Part shown: piece by piece, positions 1 through 5,568 of the stretch | Layout of the letters: each line of letters begins with the position of its first letter | Numbering within the stretch: position 1 is the first letter of the stretch | NCBI GenBank assembly: GCA_003156795.1 | Contig: PMHU01000067.1 | Location: forward strand, 3,365-10,961 | Direction of reading: 5' to 3' | Length of the DNA stretch: 7,597 nt | Source: Acidimicrobiaceae bacterium | Lineage (GTDB): Bacteria; Actinomycetota; Acidimicrobiia; Acidimicrobiales; Palsa-688 | Notes under the pieces: generated by a model | The model's input: only the letters and a program-made list of their open reading frames with translations | What the model was told of the DNA's origin: nothing | Database searches by the model: none | Translations under genes and position numbers: made by a program

Positions 1-290
1 GGCCGGTACTTCATCTCCTTGATCCCCGTGGTAGTCGCCTTCCGCCGGGACTCCTTGGCTCGCTGAGCCGCTTCGTACTTGAAGCGGTTGTAGTCCATTA
101 TCCGGCAGACCGGAGGGTTGGCTTCAGCCGCCACCTCAACCAGGTCTAGGTCCAATTGGCGAGCGATGGTCAACGCTTCGGGCAAAGGTTTGATCCCGAG
201 CTGTTTGCCATCGGGATCGATGAGCAACACCTCTCGGGCCCGTATCCGTTCGTTGGTCCGGTGCTCGTTCAGGTCAGGCGCAGGGGCTAT
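1..290 (-). CDS. infC: Translation initiation factor IF-3, 5' part (runs off left edge)
   Basis: IF3 binds the 30S subunit, prevents premature 50S joining and proofreads start-codon/initiator-tRNA pairing. About 96 codons are visible on the minus strand. They cover the whole N-terminal domain (RTNERIRAREVLLID, then KPLPEAL and LDLVEVA, then PPVCRIMDYNRFKYE), the basic linker, and the first C-domain residues (GIKEMKYRP), where the window ends. The reading frame has no ATG, GTG or TTG between an in-frame TGA at 297-299 and the conserved NERIRA segment. The best start is ATA at 288-290, nine nt after an AGGAG box (300-304), giving an N-terminus MAPAPDLNEHRTNERI. Rare start codons (AUU, AUC and similar) are an established feature of infC, because IF3 represses its own translation through discrimination against them. 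A downstream CTG at codon 7 is the other candidate. The gene is divergent from the DUF1844-like gene. Identity is very sure; the start is likely but unproven. Confidence 0.95.
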   Translation of the reverse strand, partial: MAPAPDLNEHRTNERIRAREVLLIDPDGKQLGIKPLPEALTIARQLDLDLVEVAAEANPPVCRIMDYNRFKYEAAQRAKESRRKATTTGIKEMKYR

Positions 291-429
291 GAGGCATCAC
301 TCCTAGATATCGGGCCCTACAAACGCGAAAGGGCGGGCGGTAGGAAGCACGCCCGCCAGCAGCGGCCGAACGACCCGACGCACCTTCGGTGGCCGGGTGG
401 GGGTCCAAGAACCCCACTTCCCGTATTCA
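291..429 (-). promoter_or_regulatory. Probable structured 5' leader of infC
   Basis: This roughly 140-nt stretch upstream of infC has no minus-strand gene. Read on the minus strand it holds two clear hairpins. The first pairs the segments at 412-417 and 397-402 (GTGGGG with CCCCAC). The second is an 8-bp all-GC stem (350-357 with 332-339, GGCGGGCG / CGCCCGCC) with a 10-nt loop TGCTTCCTAC. The loop bases TTCCTA can pair with the infC ribosome site TAGGAG (300-305), with one G-U, so a loop-to-SD pseudoknot is possible. Leader-based control is known for infC-rpmI-rplT operons in other bacteria (IF3 autocontrol, L20 control), but I recognise no described motif here. The second stem could alternatively attenuate transcription, although no real U-run follows it. 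The leader's 5' end is inferred from a weak -10 box. Confidence 0.4.
300..305 (-). promoter_or_regulatory. Shine-Dalgarno site of infC that decides the AUA start
   Basis: The minus strand reads TAGGAG here. The spacing to ATA at 290 is 9 nt, which is suitable. The spacing to the out-of-frame ATG at 295-297 is only 2 nt, too short for efficient initiation. That ATG would open only a seven-codon frame ending at TGA 274-276. Confidence 0.6.
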
Positions 430-435
430 GTTTTC

Positions 436-441
436 AACCTA
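436..441 (-). promoter_or_regulatory. Possible -10 box for infC (weak)
   Basis: The minus strand reads TAGGTT, matching TANNNT. It overlaps the plus-strand box TAGGGT (440-445) around a CCTAGG palindrome, so the two would form a back-to-back bidirectional promoter. A start near 429 would give a leader of about 140 nt. No convincing -35 element is visible, so this is tentative. Confidence 0.25.
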
Positions 442-445
442 GGGT
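440..445 (+). promoter_or_regulatory. -10 box of the DUF1844-like gene; leaderless-type
   Basis: TAGGGT ends six nt before the ATG at 452, which would put transcription start at or next to the A of the start codon, as in actinobacterial leaderless genes. The same bases (AGGG, 7 nt from the ATG) could instead act as a weak ribosome site. No good -35 is visible. Confidence 0.4.
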
Positions 446-451
446 AGCGCA

Positions 452-871
452 ATGAGCACGCTTTGGACGCCCGGCGGCGAGAGACCCATCCCGAGAGACC
501 CGAACCCAGCAACTGCGCCCCCAGGCCAAGATGGCCCCGAGCCTACTGAGGAGCAGATGCAGGCCGAGCTGGCCCAGCTCCAAGCCCAGCTGGCCCGAAC
601 CCCGGCGGCGGTCGTCATCGCCAACCATGCCTTCGGGTTGTTCGAGCTGGCGGCGCTCCATCTCTCGCTGGAACAGCCGCAGCTCGAGGAGGCCAGGCTG
701 GCGATCGACGCCCTGGCCGCCCTGGTCGAGGGCCTGGGCGACCGTCTGGGGTCTCACGCCCAAGAGCTGACCGCCGGTCTCGGTCAGGTGCGGATGGCGT
801 ACGTGCAAATCCACGCCGCCGTCCAAGGTGCCCCGCCTGGGGCGACGACCGACGGCGGCGACGGGGACTAG
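452..871 (+). CDS. DUF1844-like small protein
   Basis: 139 residues, function unknown. Residues 1-35 are proline- and acid-rich and probably disordered. From about residue 36 a glutamine/alanine/leucine-rich helical stretch (AELAQLQAQLAR) leads into the part that resembles DUF1844: ANHAFGLFELAALHLSL, then LEEARLAIDALAALVEGL, then LTAGLGQVRMAYVQ. The arrangement (a helix with small/hydrophobic residues, a short gap, EARLAIDALAAL, then L..LRMAYV) is what the family shows. DUF1844 genes lie beside infC in other actinobacteria as far as I recall, which supports the call. The tail is Gly/Asp-rich (GATTDGGDGD). It has no signal peptide and no true membrane segment. The start at ATG 452 directly follows the TAGGGT box, and no better upstream start exists. 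It converges on the long minus-strand operon, with the 902-993 inverted repeat between them. A real protein is likely; the family assignment rests on remembered pattern similarity. Confidence 0.75.
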   Translation: MSTLWTPGGERPIPRDPNPATAPPGQDGPEPTEEQMQAELAQLQAQLARTPAAVVIANHAFGLFELAALHLSLEQPQLEEARLAIDALAALVEGLGDRLGSHAQELTAGLGQVRMAYVQIHAAVQGAPPGATTDGGDGD

Positions 872-901
872 CCGGTGGCGACCGCACCCGATCGACTGGT
901 T

Positions 902-993
902 AGGGCTCGCCACGAAACAACTTGACGCAATTCTTCGACATAAGGGCTGGTCATTGATAAGGACATGTTCCAAGTTGTTTCGTGGCGAGCCCT
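902..993. repeat. Perfect 23-bp inverted repeat with 46-nt AT-rich core (MITE-like or bidirectional hairpin)
   Basis: The left arm, 902-924, starts AGGGCTCGCCACGAAACA. It is exactly the reverse complement of the right arm, 971-993, with no mismatch over 23 bp. The 46-nt centre (925-970) is about 40 percent G+C against roughly two thirds outside, and contains ATAAGG twice (940-945, 957-962). The outer edge touches the last base of the cold-shock-like gene's stop codon (993-995). It lies between two converging genes, so either transcript would form a very stable stem and termination is plausible. The long loop, perfect arms, absence of a T-run and AT-rich core look more like a small non-autonomous mobile element with terminal inverted repeats. 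I see no transposase and no clear target-site duplication (GGTT on the left, CAGG on the right). I do not recognise the repeat as a named IS family. The arms occur nowhere else in the window. Confidence 0.8.
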
Positions 994-1283
994 CAGGCCA
1001 GGGCCGCGCCGGCCACCGTGGGCGTCACGGCGAAGGCTTCCCAAGTCCCGTTCCGCCCGGGTCTGACTTCGAAGCGGACTGGGGTCCCGGCCGTTATGGT
1101 CCGCGACCCACCCGCGATTTGCGTGCAGTGAAACCGGTAGAGGCGACCGGCCGCCACGGCGCCGCCCGACGAAGCCTCGACGGCGCCGAGCCCCACGGCC
1201 GGGTCGAACTCCACGACCGTGCCGACCGCATCCGCGCCGACCGCCCCCGACGCACCAGCCGTACCCGGCGCACTCGGACTCAC
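993..1283 (-). CDS. Cold-shock-domain-like protein (divergent)
   Basis: 96 residues. A short Ala/Gly-rich lead (about residues 1-19) precedes a segment that follows the cold-shock domain layout: GTVVEFDPAVGLGAVEA, LYRFHCTQI, GSRTITAGTPVRFEV, GTWEAFAVTP. These match the family's GTVKWF / GYGFI / VFVHFSAI / L..G..V.FEV / A..V series. The aromatic nucleic-acid-binding residues of RNP1 (GYGFI) are replaced by GLGAV, so canonical single-strand RNA/DNA binding may be altered. The GTG start overlaps the hisG stop as GTGA, implying translational coupling, and it is the last gene of the operon. The stop codon abuts the 902-993 inverted repeat. A short actinobacterial cold-shock-like family with an FHCT.I motif is what it recalls to me. 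The role is unknown; it might bind nucleic acid or be an OB-fold protein of another use. Confidence 0.7.
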   Translation of the reverse strand: MSPSAPGTAGASGAVGADAVGTVVEFDPAVGLGAVEASSGGAVAAGRLYRFHCTQIAGGSRTITAGTPVRFEVRPGRNGTWEAFAVTPTVAGAALA

Positions 1284-2155
1284 GGAACGATCTTGGCGAT
1301 CGGCAGCTCGATGATGTCGGTCGCGCCGTGATCCTTCAGGGCAGGTATCAAAGTGTTGATGGTGTGCTTGGGCACCACGGCTTCGACGGCAAAGCCGTCT
1401 TCCCCGTAGAGCTTGGAGACGGTGGGCGACTTCATGGCTGGAAGGAGCTCGATCACCGAGGCCAGCGCCGACTCGGCCACGTTGAGCTTCACCAGGACCC
1501 GACCGCGAGCGATGAGCGTGCCGGTCAGAAGGGTCATCAGCTGCTGCATGGCGTGGCGCTTGGTGTCGTCGGCATAGGACTTCGGATTGGCTATGAGCTC
1601 GGTATGGGATTCGAGGACCGTGGCGATGATCCGCAGCCCGGCGGCGCGTAGAGCCCGGCCGGTTTAGGTGATCTCCACGACCGCGTCGGCGATCTCGGGG
1701 ATCTTCGCCTCGGTGGCGCCGTGGGAGAGCCGGACATCGGCGTCGACGCCGTTCGCCTCCATGAATCGCCGGGTCAACTCCGGGTACTCGGTGGACACCC
1801 TCGTGCCGGGAGCCAGATCCCCTACCGACCTGGCCGGGGAGTCATCCGCCACCGCCAGCACGACGCGAACCGGCCGGGAGGTCGCCTTGCTATATCGGAG
1901 CTCTCCCAGCGTCGCCACGTCGCTGGCCGTCTCCTCGATCCAGTCCCGGCCGGTGATGCCGAGATCGAAAAGGCCCTCGGCGACGTACTGGGGGATCTCC
2001 TGGGGCCGCAAGATGCGGACGTCGGAAACCCGGGGGTCCTCGATGGTGGCCCGGTAGTCGACGTCGGAGCCTCTGAGCACGGCCAGGTCGGCCGCCTCGA
2101 ACAGCTCGAGCGTGGCCCGCTCCAACGAGCCCTTGGGAAGAACGAGGCGAAGCAC
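1280..2155 (-). pseudogene. hisG: ATP phosphoribosyltransferase, long form, interrupted by in-frame TAA at codon 164
   Basis: HisG condenses ATP and PRPP to phosphoribosyl-ATP, the first and feedback-controlled step of histidine synthesis. Residues 1-163 are a good catalytic domain: LRLVLPKGSLERATLELF at the N-terminus, DVRILRPQEIPQYV, GLFDLGITGRDWI, and the PRPP-site region LSHGATEAKIPEIADAVVEIT. A TAA follows at 1664-1666. The same frame then continues without any shift as TGRALRAAGLRI, IANPKSYADD, and the HisG C-terminal ACT-like regulatory domain (LLPAMKSPTVSKLY to IIELPIAKIVP), ending at 1280. Homologs typically read EITETGR here, so the stop most simply replaces a Glu codon (GAA to TAA, one base). 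A product ending at 163 would lack the strand and helix that return to domain I and the whole regulatory domain, so it is probably inactive. The next in-frame ATG is at 1549, too late to rescue catalysis. The GTG start at 2155 lies 13 nt after ribH. A sequencing error or readthrough cannot be excluded; identity is certain. Confidence 0.88.
1664..1666 (-). other. In-frame premature stop codon (TAA) inside hisG
   Basis: The minus strand reads GTG GAG ATC ACC TAA ACC GGC. Both flanks encode conserved HisG sequence in one frame, so this is a nonsense codon and not an indel. On the plus strand the single suspect base is the A at 1666 (TTA in place of the expected TTC). Confidence 0.9.
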
Positions 2156-2168
2156 AGAGCTAGCCCGC

Positions 2169-2690
2169 CTAGGACTCGGCCCTGGAGGTCGTCGAAGCCT
2201 TCGCGGTTTTCGAGACCTTCGATCCCTTCGACAGCGTGCCCAACAGGTTGGCCATCTCGATGGCGGCGGCGGCGGCCTCGAAGCCCTTGTTGCCCGCCTT
2301 CGTCCCCGCTCGCTCCACGGCCTGCTCGATGGTGTCGGTGGTGAGCACTCCGAAAATCACGGGGATTCCGCTGTCCATCTGCGCCCTTTGAACGCCCGCC
2401 GCGCACTGGCCGGCGACGAAGTCGTAGTGACCGGTCGCCCCCCTGATCACGGCCCCGAGGGTTATGACGGCGTGGTAGGACCCGCTGGACGCCATGTGGG
2501 CGGCGACCAGAGGCAGCTCGAACGCGCCCGGAGCCCAGGCCACGTCGATCGAGCACTCGTCCACCCCGTGGCGGCGGAGGCCGTCAACCGCGCCATCGAC
2601 GAGTCGGGACACGATCGCTTCGTTGAACCGGGCGGCCACGATGGCCACCCGCAAACCCTGGCCTTGGAGGTTTCCTTCGAACACCGTCAC
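2169..2690 (-). CDS. ribH: 6,7-dimethyl-8-ribityllumazine synthase
   Basis: RibH condenses the pyrimidine 5-amino-6-ribitylamino-uracil with 3,4-dihydroxy-2-butanone 4-phosphate (made by RibBA) to give lumazine, the substrate of riboflavin synthase. The family commonly forms pentamers or 60-mer shells. 173 residues. Visible signatures are GLRVAIVAARFNEAIVSRLVDGA near the N-terminus, the substrate-binding APGAFELP, the VIRGATGHYDFV segment with the catalytic His, GIPVIFGVLTTDTIEQA, and RAGTKAGNKGFEAA. The start is GTG 2690, supported by an AAGGAGG ribosome site six nt upstream. It overlaps the ribBA stop as GTGA. After the last usual helix (IEMANLL) there is an unusual tail of about 23 residues rich in Ser, Lys and Thr (KGSKVSKTAKASTTSRAES), making it longer than the usual 150-160 residues. 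hisG follows 13 nt later. Confidence 0.96.
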   Translation of the reverse strand: MTVFEGNLQGQGLRVAIVAARFNEAIVSRLVDGAVDGLRRHGVDECSIDVAWAPGAFELPLVAAHMASSGSYHAVITLGAVIRGATGHYDFVAGQCAAGVQRAQMDSGIPVIFGVLTTDTIEQAVERAGTKAGNKGFEAAAAAIEMANLLGTLSKGSKVSKTAKASTTSRAES

Positions 2691-3904
2691 AGCCCGCCTC
2701 CTTCGTCCAGCAAGTGACCAAGACGGTCCCTCTTGGTCCGCAAGTAGCGGATGTTCTCCTCGTTCGGCACACTGTGCAGCGGGACCCGGTCGACGATTTC
2801 CAGGCCGTAGCCCTCGAGGCCGCCCCGCTTGGCTGGGTTGTTGGTCATGAGCCGCATGGTCGTGATCCCCAAGTCGACGAGTATCTGGGCCCCGATACCG
2901 TACTCGCGGCTGTCCACCGGCAAACCGAGTTCGACGTTGGCGTCGACGGTGTCCAACCCGCCGTCCTGCAGCTCGTAGGCCTGAAGCTTGTGGGTGATAC
3001 CGATGCCGCGACCTTCGTGACCCCGCAGGTACACCAGGACGCCCAGGCCCTCGCCCGCGATGCGACGTAGGGCGTCGTGCAGCTGGGCCCCGCAGTCGCA
3101 ACGACGAGAGCCGAACACGTCACCGGTCAGGCACTCGCTGTGAACCCGCACCAGCACGTTCGGCTCGCCCGCAGGCTCTCCCATCACGAAAGCCAGGTGG
3201 CTCTCGTGGTCGATGACGCTCTGGTACGCGAAGCAGCGGAACTCGCCGAACTCGGTCGGCAGACGAGCTTCGGCCATCCGCCGCACCAGCCTCTCGGTCT
3301 GGCGCCGGTAGCGGATCAGGTCGGCGATGGTCACCAGCACGAGGCCGTGCTTGGCCGCAAAAATCTCGAGGTCGTCACGCTGAGCCATGCCGAGCCCGTC
3401 CTCGGTGACGACCTCGCACAGGACGCCGGCCGGGGTCAGTCCGGCCAGGCGGGCCAGGTCGACCGCGGCCTCGGTGTGGCCCGCCCGCTTGAGAACCCCT
3501 CCATCGCGGGCCCTGAGCACGTGCAAGTGCCCGGGCCGGGACAGGTCACCGGGCCGGGTGGCGGGATCGGTAAGAGCCTGCGCCGTCAAGGACCGGTCGA
3601 CCGCGGAAATGCCGGTCGTGGTACCCGACCGTCGGTCTACCGTGACGGTGAAAGCCGTGCGTTGCGACTCGGTGTTGCGCTCGACCATAAGTGGGAGGTC
3701 CAGCTCATCGGCTCGATCGTTGGTGATGGATACACAAATGAGACCCGAGGTGTGACGTACGAAGAAGGCCATCGCTTCCGGCGTGGCGTACTCGGCGGCC
3801 ACGATCAGGTCGCCTTCGTTCTCCCGGTCCTCGTCGTCGACCACGACCACGATCTCTCCGGCCGCGATCGCTGCGATCGCCTCTGCGATGGGTGCCGTGG
3901 GCAC
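2687..3904 (-). CDS. ribBA: Bifunctional 3,4-dihydroxy-2-butanone-4-phosphate synthase / GTP cyclohydrolase II
   Basis: This fusion makes both riboflavin precursors: dihydroxybutanone phosphate from ribulose-5-P (RibB half) and the pyrimidine from GTP (RibA half). 405 residues. RibB, about residues 1-200, shows the acidic loop DDEDRENEGDL (23-33), HTSGLICVSI (51-60), the TTTGISAVDR segment (95-104), RPGHLHVLRARDGGVL (123-138) and RAGHTEAAVDLARLAGL (140-156). RibA, about 203-405, shows the zinc cysteines Cys258 (SECLTGD) and Cys269/Cys271 (RRCDCG), RGHEGRGIGI (294-303), DTVDAN, REYGIGAQIL and the GTP-binding LMTNNPAKR. Length is normal for the fusion. The start is GTG 3904, two nt after the ribE stop, with GAGAGG upstream. 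The open frame extends further 5' but overlaps ribE. The next gene, ribH, overlaps it by 4 bp. Confidence 0.96.
   Translation of the reverse strand: MPTAPIAEAIAAIAAGEIVVVVDDEDRENEGDLIVAAEYATPEAMAFFVRHTSGLICVSITNDRADELDLPLMVERNTESQRTAFTVTVDRRSGTTTGISAVDRSLTAQALTDPATRPGDLSRPGHLHVLRARDGGVLKRAGHTEAAVDLARLAGLTPAGVLCEVVTEDGLGMAQRDDLEIFAAKHGLVLVTIADLIRYRRQTERLVRRMAEARLPTEFGEFRCFAYQSVIDHESHLAFVMGEPAGEPNVLVRVHSECLTGDVFGSRRCDCGAQLHDALRRIAGEGLGVLVYLRGHEGRGIGITHKLQAYELQDGGLDTVDANVELGLPVDSREYGIGAQILVDLGITTMRLMTNNPAKRGGLEGYGLEIVDRVPLHSVPNEENIRYLRTKRDRLGHLLDEGGGL
2697..2703 (-). promoter_or_regulatory. Shine-Dalgarno site that fixes the ribH GTG start
   Basis: The minus strand reads AAGGAGG, six nt before GTG 2690. 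It lies inside the last codons of ribBA, so ribH is probably translated by coupled as well as fresh initiation. It rules out the much longer open frame that continues upstream to about 3101. Confidence 0.75.
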
Positions 3905-3906
3905 GG

Positions 3907-4536
3907 TCAGGACCTCTCTATCGACCCGAGCTCGGTGTAGGGAGACTCGGTTCCTCCCTGAAGCAGCCGCTCGGCGTATTTGGCGATCACGTCGGCCTCC
4001 AAGTTGACCGGGTCGCCGACGCTCTTCCGGCCCAGGGTGGTCACGGCGAGGGTGTGGGGTATGACGGCCACGCCGAAGCCGCCCTCGGTCACCGCCACCA
4101 CGGTAAGGCTCACCCCGTCCACGGTCACCGACCCCTTCTCCACCAGGTAGCGCCGGACCGAATGGGGCGCACCCACTCGGAGATCGGGACCGGTCCGGTC
4201 GACCCGTCCAACCGCATCGACGTGGCCCTGGACGAGATGGCCGCCCAGGCGGCTGCCCACGCTGACGGCGCGTTCGAAGTTGACGGGGTCTCCAGGTCGT
4301 AGCGACCCTAGGCTGGTGCGGCCCAGCGTCTCCGATACGGCGTCGGCGGCCCACCAACCCGGACCCACGGCCACGACGGTGAGGCAGCAGCCGTTGACCG
4401 CGATCGAGTCGCCGACCCTGGTTCCCTGAGTCACCAACTCGGCGTGGAAGGTGAGACGCGATCCGAACGCGGCCGATTCAGGGGCCGGTTCGGTGGCCGC
4501 AAAGGCCCCGAGTTCCTCCACAATTCCGGTGAACAT
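3907..4536 (-). CDS. ribE: Riboflavin synthase (alpha chain)
   Basis: It dismutates two molecules of 6,7-dimethyl-8-ribityllumazine into riboflavin and the ribitylamino-pyrimidine, the last step of the pathway. 209 residues in two homologous barrel domains. Domain 1 (about 1-97) has MFTGIVEELG, GDSIAVNGCCLTVV, SETLGRTSLG, RLGGHLVQGHVDAVG. Domain 2 (about 98-195) repeats the pattern with GSVTVDGVSLTVV, IPHTLAVTTLG and GDPVNLEADVIAKYAERLL. The canonical MFTGIVEE start fixes ATG 4536. TTG and GTG codons just upstream (4542, 4539) are in frame but unneeded. It lies six nt after the ribD stop, and ribBA begins two nt after its own stop. The symbol follows the actinobacterial/Bacillus-independent usage ribE (ribC in E. 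coli and mycobacteria). Confidence 0.96.
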   Translation of the reverse strand: MFTGIVEELGAFAATEPAPESAAFGSRLTFHAELVTQGTRVGDSIAVNGCCLTVVAVGPGWWAADAVSETLGRTSLGSLRPGDPVNFERAVSVGSRLGGHLVQGHVDAVGRVDRTGPDLRVGAPHSVRRYLVEKGSVTVDGVSLTVVAVTEGGFGVAVIPHTLAVTTLGRKSVGDPVNLEADVIAKYAERLLQGGTESPYTELGSIERS

Positions 4537-4542
4537 CACCAA

Positions 4543-5562
4543 TCACGGTACGGCAAACCCGCCTTGACCAGCGAGAACATCGATCCGTACATCGGGACCG
4601 AACTGCGTCACGGCGGTGATCCGGCCCCGCCAGATGCCGCCCAAGGTCTTCGATCCGGGCCCGGCGAACAGCGGTATCCCGTCGTCGCCACCCATGAAGG
4701 CCGGGGCGAAATACAGCACGTAGTGATCTACCAGCCCCCTTCCGTGAAAGGACGCAGCCACGCGTGCGCCCCCCTCGACCAGCAGCTGGATGACGCCGCG
4801 GCTCCCTAGGTCGTCGAGAAGCGGCTCGATCTCGCCGACGTGGATCAGAGCCGGGTGGATGCGGGCGGCGGCGGGCGGGTGGCCCAGGACCACCCGGAGC
4901 GGGTCGTGGCCGGCTTCGGCCCGGACCGTCAAAGCTGGGTCGTCGGCCCTTACCGTCCCGGCTCCGACCAGGATGGCGTCGCTCTGGCTTCGGAGCCGCT
5001 GCACGTCGGCCCTGGCCTCCGGCCCTGTTATCCACTTGCTCGATCCGTCTGGGGCGGCGATGCGCCCGTCGAGGGTTGCCGCCAGCTTCAGCACGACCCA
5101 CGGCCGGCCCGTGCGGCGGTGGGCGAGGTAGGGGGCGAGCGAAGCCTCGACGACCTCGACTCCGACGCCGACCTCCACTTCCACTCCGGCGTGGCGAAGC
5201 CGGGCGATGCCAGCGCCGGCCACGTGCGGATCGGGATCAACCACACCGACCACGACGCGCTTGACCCCGGCCGCAATCAGGGCGTCGGCGCACGGCGGGG
5301 TGCGCCCATGGTGTGAGCAAGGTTCGAGCGTCACGTAGGCCGTGGCTCCCTTCGCCGACGCCCCGGCCAGCTCGAGGGCCACCGCTTCGGCGTGCGCTCC
5401 CCCCGGGGGCTGCGTGGCTCCGAGCGCGACGGGTGCGTCACCGTCGGGCACGATGACGGCGCCGACCCATGGGTTGGGCGAGGTCGTGGCCCGGACGCTT
5501 TGACCGAGGGCCACGGCTTCAGCCATCCAAACTCGGTCGTCTGGTTGCTGAGTGGTGGTCAC
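4543..5562 (-). CDS. ribD: Bifunctional riboflavin deaminase/reductase (pyrimidine deaminase + 5-amino-6-(5-phosphoribosylamino)uracil reductase)
   Basis: RibD deaminates the RibA product and then reduces its ribosyl chain with NADPH. 339 residues. The N-terminal deaminase shows TSPNPWVGAVIV (27-38), the catalytic zinc motif HAE (His57, Glu59), and PCSHHGRTPPC with Cys82 and Cys91. The reductase starts near residue 151 with TGRPWVVLKLAATLDGRIA and continues with SSKWITGPEARADVQRLR, DAILVGAGTVRADDPALTVR and LLVEGGARVAASF. Between PLRVVLGHPPAAARIHP and the LLVEGG motif the chain is about 30-40 residues shorter than many RibD proteins. I think this short form also occurs in related actinobacteria. 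The start GTG 5562 is six nt after the mog stop; an internal ATG at 5526 (MAEAVALG) is the alternative and would also leave the deaminase intact. ribE follows after six nt. Confidence 0.95.
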   Translation of the reverse strand: MTTTQQPDDRVWMAEAVALGQSVRATTSPNPWVGAVIVPDGDAPVALGATQPPGGAHAEAVALELAGASAKGATAYVTLEPCSHHGRTPPCADALIAAGVKRVVVGVVDPDPHVAGAGIARLRHAGVEVEVGVGVEVVEASLAPYLAHRRTGRPWVVLKLAATLDGRIAAPDGSSKWITGPEARADVQRLRSQSDAILVGAGTVRADDPALTVRAEAGHDPLRVVLGHPPAAARIHPALIHVGEIEPLLDDLGSRGVIQLLVEGGARVAASFHGRGLVDHYVLYFAPAFMGGDDGIPLFAGPGSKTLGGIWRGRITAVTQFGPDVRIDVLAGQGGFAVP

Positions 5563-5568
5563 TCGAGA

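Noticed and set aside
274..297. Seven-codon frame (ATG 297 to TGA 274) ahead of infC as a leader peptide
   Set aside because: The SD-to-ATG spacing is only 2 nt, and the peptide has no run of codons suggesting attenuation. It is kept only as a possible competitor of the AUA start.
332..357. GC-rich hairpin as an intrinsic terminator
   Set aside because: It is followed on the minus strand by CTTTCGCG with no T-run, and lies in the leader just ahead of infC. A leader structure is more likely, though attenuation is not excluded.
828..1331. Plus-strand open frame crossing the end of the DUF1844-like gene, the inverted repeat and the cold-shock-like gene
   Set aside because: It has no domain, overlaps two better genes and runs through the hairpin element.
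1280..1549. The 3' part of hisG as a separate regulatory gene
   Set aside because: It is in the same frame as the upstream part, the linking codons also encode conserved HisG sequence, and no start codon with a ribosome site precedes ATG 1549. A nonsense codon in one gene is simpler.
1721..2344. Long plus-strand open frame (207 codons) opposite hisG/ribH
   Set aside because: Its translation is Arg/Gly/Pro-rich with no family pattern, and the minus strand encodes clear HisG and RibH. It is a shadow of high GC content.
3077..3940. Plus-strand open frame of 287 codons opposite ribBA
   Set aside because: The minus strand carries unmistakable RibBA motifs through the whole span; the plus-strand product shows only composition-driven sequence.
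3905..4357. 5' extension of the ribBA frame upstream of GTG 3904
   Set aside because: It overlaps ribE almost wholly, the sequence is Arg/Pro/Gly-rich, and the RibB domain begins right after the GTG.
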